Shown: positions 12,187 to 25,530 of the stretch, piece after piece
How the letters are laid out: each line of letters starts with the position of its first letter
Numbering within the stretch: position 1 is the first letter of the stretch
Translations under genes and position numbers: made by a program
Notes under the pieces: model-generated
Databases searched by the model: none
The model's input: only the letters and a program-made list of their open reading frames with translations
What the model was told of the DNA's origin: nothing
Assembly (NCBI GenBank): GCA_018873225.1
Contig: JAEILZ010000005.1
Span: forward strand, 4,154,001-4,218,000
DNA from: [Phialemoniopsis] sp. UDSM-2020
Lineage: Eukaryota > Ascomycota > Sordariomycetes > Thyridiales > Thyridiaceae
Reading direction: 5' to 3'
Length of the DNA stretch: 64,000 nt

Positions 12187-12933
12187 ATGGACTACCAGAA
12201 CCGCGCGGGCTCCAAGTTCGGCGGCGGCGGCGTCGCCTCGCAGTCGGCCACCAACGCCGACCGCCGCGAGCGCCTGCGCAAGCTCGCCCTCGAGACCATC
12301 GACCTCGACAAGGACCCCTACTTCTTCCGCAACCACGTCGGCTCCTTCGAGTGCCGCCTCTGCCTCACCGTCCACCAGAACGACGGCTCCTACCTCGCCC
12401 ACACCCAGGGCAAGAAGCACCAGACCAACCTCGCCCGCCGCGCCGCCAAGGAGGCCAAGGAAGGGGGGAAGCGCGAGGTCGACCCGGCCACGGGCCTGCC
12501 CGTCGGCGTCGTCGGCGCCGGCTTCAGCGCCCTGGGCCTGGGGAGCAACGGCGCGCGCAGGCCCGTCGTCAAGATCGGCCGCCCGGGCTACAAGATCACC
12601 AAGGTGCGCGACCCCGTCACGAGGCAGCAGGGCTTGCTCTTCCAGCTGCAGTACCCGGACGTCGCGCCCGAGTCGCAGCCCAAGTGGCAGGTCATGAGCG
12701 CCTACAGCCAGCGGGTCGAGGAACCCGACCGCGACTTCCAGTACCTGCTCGTCGCCGCCGAGCCCTACGAGACGTGCGGCTTCAAGATCCCCGCGCGCGA
12801 GCTCGACAAGCGCGACGGCAAGGTGTTCGAGTACTGGGACCGCGACGCCAAGGAGTACTGGATCCAGATCATGTTTATGACGGAGCGCGAGGAGCGGTTC
12901 AATGCGGCGCCCGGTTTGACGGGGAGGAGGTGA
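12187..12933 (+). CDS. prp11: Splicing factor 3a subunit 2 (SF3a66 / PRP11)
   Basis: A single exon of 248 residues, very GC-rich. It begins MDYQNRAGSKFGGGG, the conserved SF3a66 N-terminus, and carries a matrin-type zinc finger at about residues 56-78 (C-x2-C ... H-x5-H, FECRLCLTVHQND). The second half holds the conserved PRP11 core, including KIGRPGYKITKVRDP and the ending YWIQIMFM. The protein belongs to the SF3a complex of U2 snRNP and helps bind U2 to the branch site. The fungal version lacks the proline-rich tail of animals, as expected. A long open frame on the opposite strand (12157-13065) is a GC-driven shadow. The start is secure because it matches the family N-terminus. Confidence 0.97.
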   Translation: MDYQNRAGSKFGGGGVASQSATNADRRERLRKLALETIDLDKDPYFFRNHVGSFECRLCLTVHQNDGSYLAHTQGKKHQTNLARRAAKEAKEGGKREVDPATGLPVGVVGAGFSALGLGSNGARRPVVKIGRPGYKITKVRDPVTRQQGLLFQLQYPDVAPESQPKWQVMSAYSQRVEEPDRDFQYLLVAAEPYETCGFKIPARELDKRDGKVFEYWDRDAKEYWIQIMFMTEREERFNAAPGLTGRR

Positions 12934-13566
12934 TGGGGAGAGACGGTAACGGACGGATAATGGAAGGATGGTTGGGCACTTGTTCGAATACCTTGCGCGA
13001 GACGATGGGAGAGAGTGCCCTACGAAGAAACCTCGTGTTTCAACCCGCTTGTCAAGGACATACATGCAATGGCTTACGGCACCTTGGCGACTGAGCGGGG
13101 AAAAGGAAAGGGAGTTACAAAGAGAAGTTCCAAATCAGATACCCTGAGAGAGTGAAAGATGACGCCCTTCATGCGTGGGCGGTAGCACGCCAGGACAAAA
13201 CGCCTGGTCTGCTGAGGGGGGATAAATGGCTCAAGCCACGGTCTTCAATCATGGCAATATGAGATATTCATACTTTCAGAGCTCGCCGTTGATGTATATG
13301 ATAGTGGTAATATTAAAAAGCACAATCTTGTACAAATCAAATCATGATCAAGTTACATCAATGTAGAAGTCACCTCTTGGACTCTCGGCTCACAAACGAC
13401 CTTGACTGGAAACCTTGTACCTAGCCATCTTCTTTCCCCATCTCTTTCAATGGTCCGTCAAAACAACGAATGTACACTTCTTAGGTAAAGAAAAGGGAAA
13501 AGGATGAACAAAAAAAGAATAGGAAAGCAAAAAAGCACACACCCTTTGTCGTGAATGGCAAAAGAA
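12934..13566. other. 3' flank of PRP11
   Basis: This is the 3' untranslated and intergenic region. It holds A-rich stretches around 13490-13540 and nothing coding. The tRNA-Gly at 13567 follows. Confidence 0.6.
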
Positions 13567-13637
13567 TGCATCAGCCGTGAATCGAACACGGGGCCCTACT
13601 ATGGCAAAGTAGGATTTTACCACTAAACCACTGATGC
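13567..13637 (-). tRNA. tRNA-Gly (anticodon GCC)
   Basis: A 71-base cloverleaf on the minus strand. The acceptor stem pairs GCATCAG with CTGATGC, the D arm is GGTTTAGTGGTAAAATC, and the anticodon stem CTACT/AGTAG encloses a loop with GCC (13603-13605 on the plus strand). The T arm has the GTTCGATTC box, and the discriminator base is A. A T-rich trailer (TTCTTTTG) follows as Pol III terminator. There is no intron. It is identical over its length to the copy at 40122-40192. Confidence 0.95.
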
Positions 13638-14205
13638 TTAATCATCAAGTCCGCCTTAAAATACCCTATGCATCCTTTACAGACGCCCACAAGTTTTGAG
13701 CAAAGTTTCATGTTGATGGTACTCTTCATTACCATATCAGCCCGTCCTGCTGCATGATGTGGTTAGGGATGTCCATCTCATGCACTTGATTTTACTTGGT
13801 ATCTTCAAGCTTTGCTCAATTCATCTATTCGTCTTTTCTGCTCTCGCTCATATGTCCACGAATGAGGAATATCATCATGAAGTGACCCCATGTGCCTCCA
13901 TCCCGGATCGGGCCCGGCCGACAACAGGTCCTCCAAGCAAATGCCAGTCAATACTATGCCGTCTCTGGTATCTCCCATCCTTCACTGCTTGAATGTCAAA
14001 ATCATCGCCTCAAAACATGCCATCCGTCCATAAAGTGTGCAGCAAAACATGTACTCTCTGTATGGTGTTGAGGGTACGGCTCTAGCCAGGAGACGTATTA
14101 TGTCTTTTGCTCTCAGATCTCAAACAGTAGCCATGAGCCATGCTACTCTCCTCAAATGCGGGCGTGACAAAAGGCATTCAAGCCACATACAATGCCTGAT
14201 ATGAA
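13638..14205. other. Intergenic region between tRNA-Gly and cot-1
   Basis: No gene is supported. It contains the upstream flank of the minus-strand tRNA and the 3' flank of the kinase gene. Confidence 0.55.
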
Positions 14206-16394
<2,189 letters not shown>

Positions 16395-18422
16395 CTTGGG
16401 CAGACGCTCAGCGGGTGTACCTGGATGGGATCGAAATTGGGCCTGCTGCGTCTGCTGCAGAGAAGCACAGCCGTGTATCGATGCGACAGCGGCTGAGCGG
16501 TGAGGTCGAATAGGGGGACTGGGGGGCAAGCAAGCAGCCTTGGTCGGTCGAGGCAAGCTTGTGCGGGCGGCAGCAGAGACAAGCAGGGAGCCGACGCTAA
16601 AAAGGCAGCCCTCGAGATCTCGGTCGGATCAGTGTTTGGAAGTGTGGGGGATTTGGGGCGAAGTGAGTTCAGAGTTCAAAACGACAAGAACAAAAAAAGA
16701 ATGCAAACCCCCTGCCTGAAAGCCCCGTGGGATTGTTATTGTGTGTGTGCGTGTGTGTTTTGTGCCTCTTGAAACGCGAAGAGACAGGGTCTCGTTGTGG
16801 CACGCTTGTTCCCGCCAAGAAGCGCAAATCGGGCGGAGGAAGAGGAGGTGAGGTGAGGGGTCCCGCCCCCTGAGAGACCAGCTAGCCAGAGGCGCACGGC
16901 AGGCAGGCGGGGTGGCTGCTCCACTGTCTCTAGCGCTGTAAAACGGGTAGCTCTTCGGCCTGGGCCAGAGGTGATATCAAGTTGAGGTGAGAAAAGTCTC
17001 AGACAAACCCGAGGTAGTAACTGAGATTGACAAATTGATGTAAAGTACAATCAAGTCAAGTAGTGCCTCCACTAGTACAAGTAGATAAGTAAGTGCTCTA
17101 CTTGAGCTCCAAGCCTGCTCAAAATATCTGTTTCAGTGCCCAACTACCTCTTCATGTGCGGAGTGCTCACCGCACAGGCTCTTTATCGCTGAGCAAAGGC
17201 CCGAGAAAGTGGAGAGTGTAGGGGCAGGAGCCACCTGTAGGCCGTGGAGGGTACAAAAGGCCAATTTTTACCCACCCCTCACCTCGTCTTCAGATAGATC
17301 ATACATCAATACCAACATCCTTCTCTTTCAAGAGGCGGCCTGTGGTTTAGCGAACCGCCCCCTGGTCAAGTGCCCGAATTCCATCCAGCGATCGCCCTGT
17401 CATTCCGGCTTACTTTTTTGCTTTGACTTTCGGCTCACCCCTTTTTTCAAGATTCGCCCTTCATGTTGCTTTTGTCTGCTGTTTTTACATTCATCGAAGA
17501 TGGTGTTCAAGACCAGCATCTCTCTGTCTCAGAGATATATCTACATGGTAGGCTACAGTAGAATAAATGTTCAGGATTTATGTGTCACTCTGTCTGTCTC
17601 TGTCACACGCAGATGCGAGTACCTAAAGTGCGTGCATATTATCTCGACCATGTAACGCATGGGACCATGGCAAAGGAAACGAGGGCCTGTCTTCCACGGC
17701 TTCCAGAAACATTCCTGCAAAGTCCAAGCCAAGGTTGTGTCCAAAATCCGGTTCACAGATCTGGCCTGCATAAGCTCTCCCTTGTTGGTGATCAAAGCCT
17801 AAATACAACGTCCCGACTTCCCTCACACACACATGATCTCAGACCATGTCTTGCTTCCCAGTACAATCCAAGAAAGAGAAGGATTACAGGGCACCCTTCT
17901 TTTCGATCAAGTAGGGTCAGGGAGATGGCCCTGAGGCAGAACACCAATATTACAATGACGACAATGTCAGATGCTCAATCTAGCAACGCTGTGGATAGAT
18001 ATATTTCTGGTGATTTTTATTGCAAGCCCTGTAAGCATTTTCAATCACTGCCCTGGATTGCATCAAAATAATGATAAAAAATTGTTCTTTGCACCCTGTA
18101 CTCATGTTCCATGTCAATGGTGGATGCGCATGTGATGTCTGGTCTGGTGCAGCAGCTCCAGGTCCAGATCCTTATCGCACAGCCTTATCGGACCTCTGCG
18201 ATAATTTTTCTCGGGCCAACCTCACAAGCCAATCCTCGGGTATCCCCCATTCGCATCTACCATTGGAGCTGTAAACATTCAAAGACGCCCGACATTGAAC
18301 GAAGGACTGCAAGGCCAGGCAGTTATTCTCTTCTCAAGCATGTGTTTCTAAGTCGTCTCTACTTTAATAATAATCAGTGATACCATCCGCCCCATCCTCC
18401 AGCACACCCATCACCGGTCGCC
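16395..18422. other. Divergent intergenic region between cot-1 and TIM54
   Basis: Two kilobases with no convincing gene. A TG/GTGTGTGTG simple repeat lies at about 16740-16758. The region probably holds the long leader of cot-1 and the TIM54 promoter. The largest plus-strand frame (17580-18071) has no family resemblance and a composition that looks non-coding. Confidence 0.5.
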
Positions 18423-19817
18423 ATGGCCGCCGACAAGAAGCCCGTCCAGGTAAGCCAGTCGCCGCGGCCCACTGATCAGACTCCTCCTCCTCCTCCATCA
18501 ATCATGCTGACACCGATGACTTCCCAGCGCAACGCCGCCCTGCGCATGCTCGGCCTGCCCGCCCTGCCGCGCAAGCTCCCCTCGCGCAACTGGCTCATCT
18601 TCTGGACCCTGTCCACCACCATCTCGGCCGCCATCATCTACGACCGCCGCGAGAAGCGCCGCGCCACCGCCAAATGGGCCCGCGCTGTCTCCCACCTCGC
18701 CGCCGAGCCCTTGACCCAGGGCCCTTCCTCGATGCCCCGCAAGATCACCGTCTACCTCGAGGCCCCGCCCGGCGACGGCCTGCGCGTCGCCCAGGACCAC
18801 TTCGCCGAGTACATCAAGCCCGTGCTGGCCGGCAGCGGCCTCGACTGGGACTTTGTCGTCGGCCGGCGCCAGGGCGACGTCCGCGCCGCCGTGGCCGAGA
18901 GGGTGCGCCGGTCGCGGCGCGAGGTCGAGAAGGACCTCGGCGGCGACGTCGGCGAGGAGACCCAGCTGCAGACGGAGCAGGACGCCATCGAGGCCGTCAG
19001 GAGACGGAACGGCATCGCCGAGTACGACGGCGTCAGGGGAGATGTTGTCGTTGGTCGGCACACGTGGAAGGAATACGTTAGGGGTCTGCACGAGGGCTGG
19101 CTGGGACCCCTGGCGCCGCCGCCGGAACCAGAGCCTCTGCCGGCGCCCGAGACGACGAAGGAGGGAGAGGAGAAGAAGCCCGAGGAGGCAGAGACCAAGC
19201 CCAAGACGCCGCCCCAGCCCCGCCCGCATAACAAGCCCGAGCAGTACCCGTCGGAGCCCCTGCCCATGTTCATCCCCGCCGAGCTGGCGCCCGCCACGCC
19301 CGTCCGCTTCCCGCACATCCTCGGCTTCCTCAACACGCCGACCCGCATGCGCCGCTTCTTTGGCCGGCGGTACCTCGCCGACGAGATCGGCCGCGAGGTC
19401 GCCGCCGTCTGCTTCAGCACCTACCGCGAGTTCCGCGAGAACACCGGCGCGGACGGCAGCAGCTACGAGTACGAGCAGCAGGGCGCCCTGGCCCACGAGG
19501 AGAGGGACTGGCTCAAGAGCGTGTGGAAGGAGGAGGACAAGCCCGAGCCCGCCAAGGAGGGCGAGGCGCCCAAGGCCGTGGAGCCCAAGGAGCGCATCTG
19601 GGCGTCGCCCGTCGTGCTGGACCAGCGCGTCGCCGGCCGCATGAGGCGGTTCGAGATCACGCCCGAGGACGAGGAGCGCGCGAGCCGCGTCGTGGTGCCC
19701 GAGGAGGAGATCGAGGGCTGGACCAAGGGCAGCATGAGGAGTCTCTGGCGGTGGGGTGCTCGCAAGTGGAAGGGCGACGCCTGGCAGCCCAATGTCGGAA
19801 ATGTAGATGACGAGTAA
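18423..19817 (+). CDS. tim54: Mitochondrial inner membrane translocase subunit Tim54
   Basis: Two exons are proposed: 18423-18449 and 18528-19817, giving 438 residues. The 78-base intron (GTAAGC...CCCAG) happens to be open and in frame, so an unspliced reading also exists, but removal gives the compact family N-terminus. One transmembrane segment lies near residues 31-47 (WLIFWTLSTTISAAIIY), followed by basic residues facing inside. A Pro/Glu-rich linker lies around residues 215-265, and the C-terminal domain ends in WGARKWKGDAWQPN. Tim54 is part of the TIM22 complex that inserts carrier proteins into the inner membrane. The gene is GC-rich with strong third-position bias, which creates long antisense shadows. 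It is convergent with the NIP30-domain gene downstream. Confidence 0.93.
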   Translation: MAADKKPVQVSQSPRPTDQTPPPPPSIMLTPMTSQRNAALRMLGLPALPRKLPSRNWLIFWTLSTTISAAIIYDRREKRRATAKWARAVSHLAAEPLTQGPSSMPRKITVYLEAPPGDGLRVAQDHFAEYIKPVLAGSGLDWDFVVGRRQGDVRAAVAERVRRSRREVEKDLGGDVGEETQLQTEQDAIEAVRRRNGIAEYDGVRGDVVVGRHTWKEYVRGLHEGWLGPLAPPPEPEPLPAPETTKEGEEKKPEEAETKPKTPPQPRPHNKPEQYPSEPLPMFIPAELAPATPVRFPHILGFLNTPTRMRRFFGRRYLADEIGREVAAVCFSTYREFRENTGADGSSYEYEQQGALAHEERDWLKSVWKEEDKPEPAKEGEAPKAVEPKERIWASPVVLDQRVAGRMRRFEITPEDEERASRVVVPEEEIEGWTKGSMRSLWRWGARKWKGDAWQPNVGNVDDE

Positions 19818-20218
19818 AATAACCTCGAGTCGCGTGGAGGCGGATGAGGCACAGCCTCTTGTGCATTGTACTGTAATATTGTATTATTATTTGTTCAGGG
19901 GGATATTCTAGACTACCGGGCCTTGTGTTGAGGCTCTACCCCCCCTTCATCAACCTGCCCTGTGTATATCATAGCTTATATACCTCTCTTCAAGGTGTTT
20001 CTTGGGTGTCGATCTCGGCGCGGCCGCTGCTGAGTGAAGAAGACGGCCTTGCTCTGTGTGCCGTGATGCAGACTACAGAAGGCCAGCCACCAAGCAAAAG
20101 CTTTCCCCGGGGCAGTGATCTAGATGTACGCGAAGTGCGCCTTTTCACCTCCTGTGGGACAGTGTCGGGTCGGCCCCCTCCAAGCTTTCAAAATACTTCA
20201 TCGTGATGGTCTGGGTGT
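19818..20218. other. Intergenic region between convergent TIM54 and NIP30-domain genes
   Basis: About 400 bases holding the two 3' ends. Nothing else is supported. Confidence 0.6.
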
Positions 20219-21152
20219 TCAATCCTCGTCCGAATCAGAGCCATAGTCCACGAGGCCCAATTTTGATGTTGTCGCTGCGGCCTTCGGCGGCGGCGAGGCC
20301 TGCTGCGGTGCCGTCACCTTCTCTGCGCTTTCGCTTGCCTTCGAGGTATCCTTCTTCGCAATAGCTTCCGGGCTTGCCTGGCCATTGCCTTTCGTCTGCG
20401 TATGCCCGACCCCCTCTCCCACCCCAGATGATGTCCTCCTCTTGACGCCCTTGATCACACTCGCCCTCTCCTCCCTCCTCTTCCTCTTCCGCCCGCCACC
20501 GCCCCAGCTCTCCTGCGTCTCCTCCTCCTCAGCGCCTCCACCTGCCACCTCCCCCTCGTCCCCTCCGCCACCGCCCTCCTGCTCCGCCGCCGCCCGCCGC
20601 GCCGCCTCCCTCTCGAGCCGCAGCTGCTCCGTCCTGAACGCGCCGAGCCCTTCCTCCGTCTCCCTGCGCAGGCGCTCCTCCTCCTCGCGCGCGCGCTCCT
20701 TGACCCCGTCCAGGAAGTCAATCTCGTCGTCGTCGAGCGCGCGGAACTGGTTCTTGATCTTGTTGGCCTCCTCAAAGGCCGCCTGCTTGGCCGCTGCAAG
20801 GTTACACACATACACATCAGCACGTCTGTATCTACAGAGAGCAAAACAAACCCTCCCTTAATCGATGAGTGCGAGGGGGTAGGAGGAGGAGGAGGGGAAA
20901 GGGTGTACCTTTGTTAGCCTGCAGGACGTCGTACAGGCTCTTCTCCTCGCCTCCCTCGGCGGCGGCCCTCTGCCTCTCCTCGCGCCGCCTCCGCTCGGCG
21001 TCGAGCTCCTTCTGCACCGCCTCCCACTCCTCTTTCCTGGCGCCGGTGCTATTAGTGCTACTGCTCCCGTCGGCACCGGGCGTTGCCGAGACGTCGACGG
21101 TCTCGCCGCTGGCGGCGTCAATGGCACCGCCCGAGACGAAGCGCGAGGACAT
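20219..21152 (-). CDS. NIP30/FAM192A-domain protein
   Basis: Two exons (21152-20909, 20793-20219) give 272 residues. The N-terminal part matches the NIP30 (FAM192A/PSME3IP1) domain: FVSGGAID near the start, a charged helix with ELDAERRRREERQ, then SLYDVLQANKAAKQAAFEE and FRALDDDEIDFLD. The middle is a Glu/Arg coiled coil, followed by a Gly/Glu low-complexity stretch and a basic cluster (GRKRKRREE) that could be a nuclear signal. The end is an acidic tail, VDYGSDSDED. In animals this family binds the PA28-gamma proteasome activator; the fungal role is unknown. The acidic tail resembles that of several RNA-processing factors. The product call rests on the N-terminal domain only. Confidence 0.85.
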
Positions 21153-23283
21153 GGCTTCTGCGTGGAGAGGACCTGAGAGGCGGGGGGATGTCTCGGTGGG
21201 TGCTAGGGAAGATTGTGCGCAAAGGCTGCGGAATACCGCTAGATCCCTTCACTGCACATGTAATAGAGAATCCAGGTCTCCTCGTTGGTCAGTTTGGTGA
21301 CACCAACAGAGCAAAGACAATTCATTGGTGGTCGAAAGTGCGGAAGTCTGAGACTGAGGAGCTGTGAGGCCGGCCGCAGAGCAACCTTGTGCTTATCAGG
21401 GACACACCAATTGGCCAATGCGCCCGATAAGCAATGTCGCTACCAGACGAGTCGCAACATCTCTCAAGTTTCGCAACGAACAGTTCAAGCACGGAATACA
21501 TCACAGAATTGCAAGACAAGCAGTTATGAGTAATCATAAGTTTTTTTTTAGTTTATATACTTTTACTCTCAGGTAGCATTGGCGTGCTGCCAGCCATGCT
21601 CTACGCGACTAGAGGGCCACACTCTCCGCGTGACCCCCTCCTGTTTGCGTGGTAACAAGCTCGGCTGTTGATATCTTTCTGACCGATTGTCACCTTCATT
21701 TTGCTGATAGGTTCCTCGAGTACAATCCTGATGCGGCTGGCTCGAACCCCGTCGGAATCGATGGCTTGAACCGGTATAGTCGACCAGGATCAATTACCTC
21801 CTGGGTGAGGATCCATATACCGAGGCCTGTATCCTCCATCTCCCAATCTTGACCTGCTTTATGTATACTGCTCCGTCTCTGTCCGTTCTCGTTCATCGTC
21901 AAAGATGGATATGATGCATGAAGTGAAAAAATGAAAAACAAAGTAAAAAAAGAGGTAAAGGGAGACCAAAGTCATCTTTGCCACCCCAACCCAGGCATAA
22001 AAAAAGTACAAGGCTTGCCACCGCCAAACCAATCAACCCTCTAATGAGATATAAATCCTATACCAAACACCCCGGTGGAATGAAGAACAAGGATCCCAGG
22101 CGCCACCACGCTTCCCAGATGTTCGACGCAGCCTAGTCTAAGGCGCAGAAAAGGTGACCTGTCCGCCCTTTGACAAGAAGCCGGAGGGAAGCGAGTGATG
22201 CAAGCAAGGATCACGAAAAGAAAAGAAATAGAAGAAAGCAAAAAAAAAAAAAAAGACAGAAAACAAGGTGTACTGATTCCTTCCAAACATAATGCATGAA
22301 ATGTATGCAAATCCTAGTCCCCTTCCCATTTTATCCTTTGAACCGTCAAAGGTATCCCGTGCTAGAAAGAAAGAAAAGCAATGCAACGCCGACTTTTTGA
22401 AGTGTATCATGAACTCGACCCGTCTAGACAAGGCCTCGATATCTCCAGCTGCACAAGACAGGCAAGAGAGAGTCGATACTGTTGCCCAACGGGGAGGAAA
22501 ACGTGAACCGTAATGTGAAATATTACAAGTTTCATATCGAAACATTTCGCGAGGACCGAAAAGCCTCAGGCTTGAAGGCAGAGGATGTTGTCACGTCCAG
22601 CCTTTGCACCATAGCGGGTGATGCCGGTGACACCGCAGAGCCAACCCCGGAGGCCAAGCTGCACAGTATCGTCGCCATGAGCATCCAGAAGTCGATTGTC
22701 CGTCTAGCCTGTGTGAGGCGTCACGCGAAGAGAGATAATAGAAGATAACTTTTCTTTGTACCGTCAGGCGTCCTGGCGACGAAGGGGAAAATCGCAGTCT
22801 ATGTCGTGGACTCGAGTCCAGAAGAATCGATAATATTCCAGGGAACGCCGAATGCCGAGTGAACCGAATCGTATACCAAACAAGGAAATTTGGACTCATT
22901 AATCCTGAACAGCAGTCAAGCCGGCTATGCTCAGGCCAAAAACAAAAGGAACGCCGGAATCAACTCGCCAAGACAGAGAGCCGGGTCAAAGCCTGAATGC
23001 GAGGAGAAGTAGGTCGTTCATGACGCAGGTGCGGCGTCGAGAATCGGTCGTCGATGCCGACCGAGGAAAGGGCCATCAAGGACCAAATGGAAATGCGTCT
23101 GTTCGACAAATGAACGATGGGTATCAAATGCGAGCCATGCCGAATATACACCGTCCCCTCCGAAAAGCAAACCAACATGTGACAGTCCATAGGTTCCGCA
23201 CCGCGGGTGCATCGTGGAGCCGTGTCCCACGAGACGACTTTGCAGCATCCGGCTTACAACTGAAGTAGACTTGCTGAGTCGCT
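21153..23283. other. Intergenic region between NIP30-domain gene and cyclin gene
   Basis: A 2.1-kb stretch with no supported gene. It carries a run of 15 A residues at 22240-22254 and a tRNA B-box-like string at 21738-21749 on the minus strand that does not fold into a tRNA. It also holds the promoter side of the NIP30-domain gene and the 3' flank of the cyclin gene. Confidence 0.5.
22240..22254. repeat. Poly-A tract (15 bases)
   Basis: A homopolymer run within an A/G-rich stretch (about 22210-22260). This is simple-sequence DNA. It could be a retroposed poly-A relic, but no retroelement body is seen next to it. Confidence 0.6.
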
Positions 23284-24348
23284 CTAGCCCATGACCGGCT
23301 GGCCGTAGGCATGAGGAGCAGCAAAGTACGGCTGCTTGTTGTGCATGGCACAAGTTGCGCAGTTGCAGTCCATGACGTTGTGCTCCCAGATGTTGTGCCC
23401 GTACATGTTGTATACAGGGAACGACGAGGCATTTCGCGAATGGTACGCGCTTTGGGTGGAACCGTGCTGGCGGAACGACTGCTGCTGCTGCCTGCCATAT
23501 CCACCGCCAGACACAGGCTGGTTGGGCTGGCGGGACTGCTGAGCAAACCAGTCGTTGCAAGGGAAGTTCATCGTGGTCGAGTTCAAATACTCGGGAGTGC
23601 CATAGCCGGAATCAGGGGGCGTCAAGGGTGGGTTTGTCCACGGACCAGGCTGGTACGTCGGCCAGGACGTTTCGCGGCCACGGTAGCCTTGGTGCAGTGT
23701 GTGCTCGGTGCGCTTCAGAACGGAGAGCTGCTCGTAGGCGCGGTATTCGGCAACCTGTTCCTCATACCACGTAGCGGCGGCGTGGGCTTGACGAGCCCGG
23801 GCGACATCAGTGTCGATGGAAGGAACAATGGGGTGCAGCCGCTCGCGGCTGGCCAAGGCCTGCTGTCGCTTCTTGTGTCCTGACCAGTCCTCCCAGCTCT
23901 TGAGCCAGGCGGTGTAGTCCTGGCTTCCGTCAAGGTCGACATACAGCTGCCAGTCGATGGCTCGCATCCACTCCGACTCCATCGAGTTGAGCTCACGGAC
24001 GGGGATGCCGCTGACCTCGGACCAGGAACGGTTCTGAAACGTGTTGTCGTCGAGGAACTTGCTGCCGAGGAGAAGGGCGACCGTGAGTAGACGCCAAACC
24101 TGACCCTCGGAGATCTTGAGAGCCTGGTTGTTGTGGCGCATGAGGTTGATCCTCTTGGACAAATAATTCATGCCGAGGAGAATGGTGGTGCTGGGCAAAC
24201 GGGTCGACGACAGGATCTGCGAGATGAATTTGCGGAAGGGCGCAGGGGCAACAGGGTTACCGAGGGCGAGACGGGTGGCCATCTCGCCGACGTACTCGGC
24301 CATCAACTCGACCTCATAGTCGAGGACGGCACAAACACCTCCGGGCAT
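23284..24348 (-). CDS. Cyclin, Pho85-type (PCL/Clg1-like)
   Basis: A single exon of 354 residues. The start at 24348 (MPGGVCAVLDYEVELM) is preferred; an in-frame ATG 50 codons upstream would add a sequence with no cyclin resemblance. The cyclin box lies at about residues 30-150 (FRKFISQILSSTRLPSTTIL ... LLTVALLLGSKFLDDNTF ... WSEVSGIPVRELNSMESEW), matching Pho85-associated cyclins with the LxxKFLDD pattern. The C-terminal 150 residues are low complexity (Gln, Tyr, Pro, Asn) and end with a CNCATCAMHNKQPYF segment whose four closely spaced residues could bind metal. Expected partner: a Pho85/Cdk5-type kinase in growth or nutrient control. A very long gene-free region lies upstream, suggesting a long leader or complex regulation. 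Confidence 0.88.
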   Translation of the reverse strand: MPGGVCAVLDYEVELMAEYVGEMATRLALGNPVAPAPFRKFISQILSSTRLPSTTILLGMNYLSKRINLMRHNNQALKISEGQVWRLLTVALLLGSKFLDDNTFQNRSWSEVSGIPVRELNSMESEWMRAIDWQLYVDLDGSQDYTAWLKSWEDWSGHKKRQQALASRERLHPIVPSIDTDVARARQAHAAATWYEEQVAEYRAYEQLSVLKRTEHTLHQGYRGRETSWPTYQPGPWTNPPLTPPDSGYGTPEYLNSTTMNFPCNDWFAQQSRQPNQPVSGGGYGRQQQQSFRQHGSTQSAYHSRNASSFPVYNMYGHNIWEHNVMDCNCATCAMHNKQPYFAAPHAYGQPVMG

Positions 24349-25504
24349 TTTGGCGGTGGTGAGAGAGAAAGATTTCGTCGGAAGGACAGCCCGGCGAAAT
24401 CTTGGGTGATCGATCTGCTTCGAACACCTAGGAGCGATCGTGGGATCGTAAGCGCAGCAAGGGTGGAGGAACCACAGGTTGCTGGCAAAGCTCTCCAAGG
24501 GTGAAGAGATGATTTGGGTTCGATGGGTCAGAAGACTAGAGGTCTACTGGGACAACCGAGCCATAGGAGTGCGTCAGAATGGCGGATTGGCGAAAAGCAA
24601 TACGATTCCGATGTTGTGAGATGGTCGAGGCAATTTGCCAGAGAGAAAGCACTTTTCAACACGTCCAAATACCTGCGTTGTGCAAGTGTTGGCTTTGTTT
24701 TGAATTTTGCGTCGTCAAGGGGTGGTAATGCGTTCGTCAAGAAAATGGAATAATTGCTATTCTCGTCAGGTCGAAAAGAGTCGAGGAGAAAGTCAACGAG
24801 GTGAAGAGGGAAATCGAAGCGCTGGAAATAAATTACGACGTTAGCAGGGCTTCACGGCGTTTCTTTGTAGTGATCTCAAAATCGTTCGTCTCGGGAGATC
24901 GTCAAATTCAAGTGAATGGAGAGCGTCGATGCCTTTGGGTCGGGGTTTGTCGAAAATGTTGTTCAAAGCAAACCAAGTCTCTCCGCTTCCACCTTGCATG
25001 AAAATGAAGGAACTCACCTGGCAAAAAAAGGATCGTGAGGTGCGTGCCGAAGATCGTCAAGACAACTTCTTCAGGGCGGGGAGTCGTTGAAATTGTCGTT
25101 GTGCGAGGGCGAGAGCAATCGAGAAAGACTTTATCGAAATCTCTAAAGCGTGCACGCAGACAAGAGTCCCGGGTTTCCCAAGTCGAAACTTGACAGCACA
25201 ATGGCGGGCTATCCGTACTTTTCTTTTTGGAGGTGGAGGAAGGGTTGTGTGCTCACGGTGAGTTGCTGGGCACCGCACCGAATCCCGTTTTCGAAACAAC
25301 GACACAGAACTGAATTGGTCGTTGGCGATTCAAAGGGAGAGAGAAATCGACGGGTTCGGGGGAGAGTTGAGCAGAAGGGTGAAGGCGGAAGTGAGAGGGT
25401 GGTGTAAGGAGGAGGAGGAGGAGTAGAAGGGGGAAAAGTGAATGAGAGGCGAGGGCACCAAAAGAACCCAGCAAGTGTAGGAGATGATGATGACGGACCG
25501 GAGC

Positions 25505-25530
25505 GGGTGTGTGTGTGTGAGTGTGTGTGG
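25505..25530. repeat. TG-rich simple repeat
   Basis: Alternating GT dinucleotides interrupted by one GA, in the upstream region of the cyclin gene. Simple-sequence DNA. Confidence 0.6.

Noticed and set aside
12157..13065. Minus-strand open frame of about 300 codons opposite PRP11
   Set aside because: It is the antisense shadow of a very GC-rich, strongly biased gene. It shows only Leu/Ala/Gly/Arg-rich low complexity.
17580..18071. 163-codon plus-strand ORF between cot-1 and TIM54
   Set aside because: No family resemblance or signal, and it overlaps the likely promoter and leader regions.
18498..19496. Long minus-strand open frame opposite TIM54
   Set aside because: Same cause: third-position GC bias of TIM54 removes stops on the other strand. 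No family resemblance.
21727..21793. Possible tRNA on the minus strand (B-box GGTTCGAGCC, partly pairing ends)
   Set aside because: The T stem pairs at only two of five positions, no D stem or anticodon stem forms, and the total would be about 66 bases. It may be chance or an old tRNA relic.
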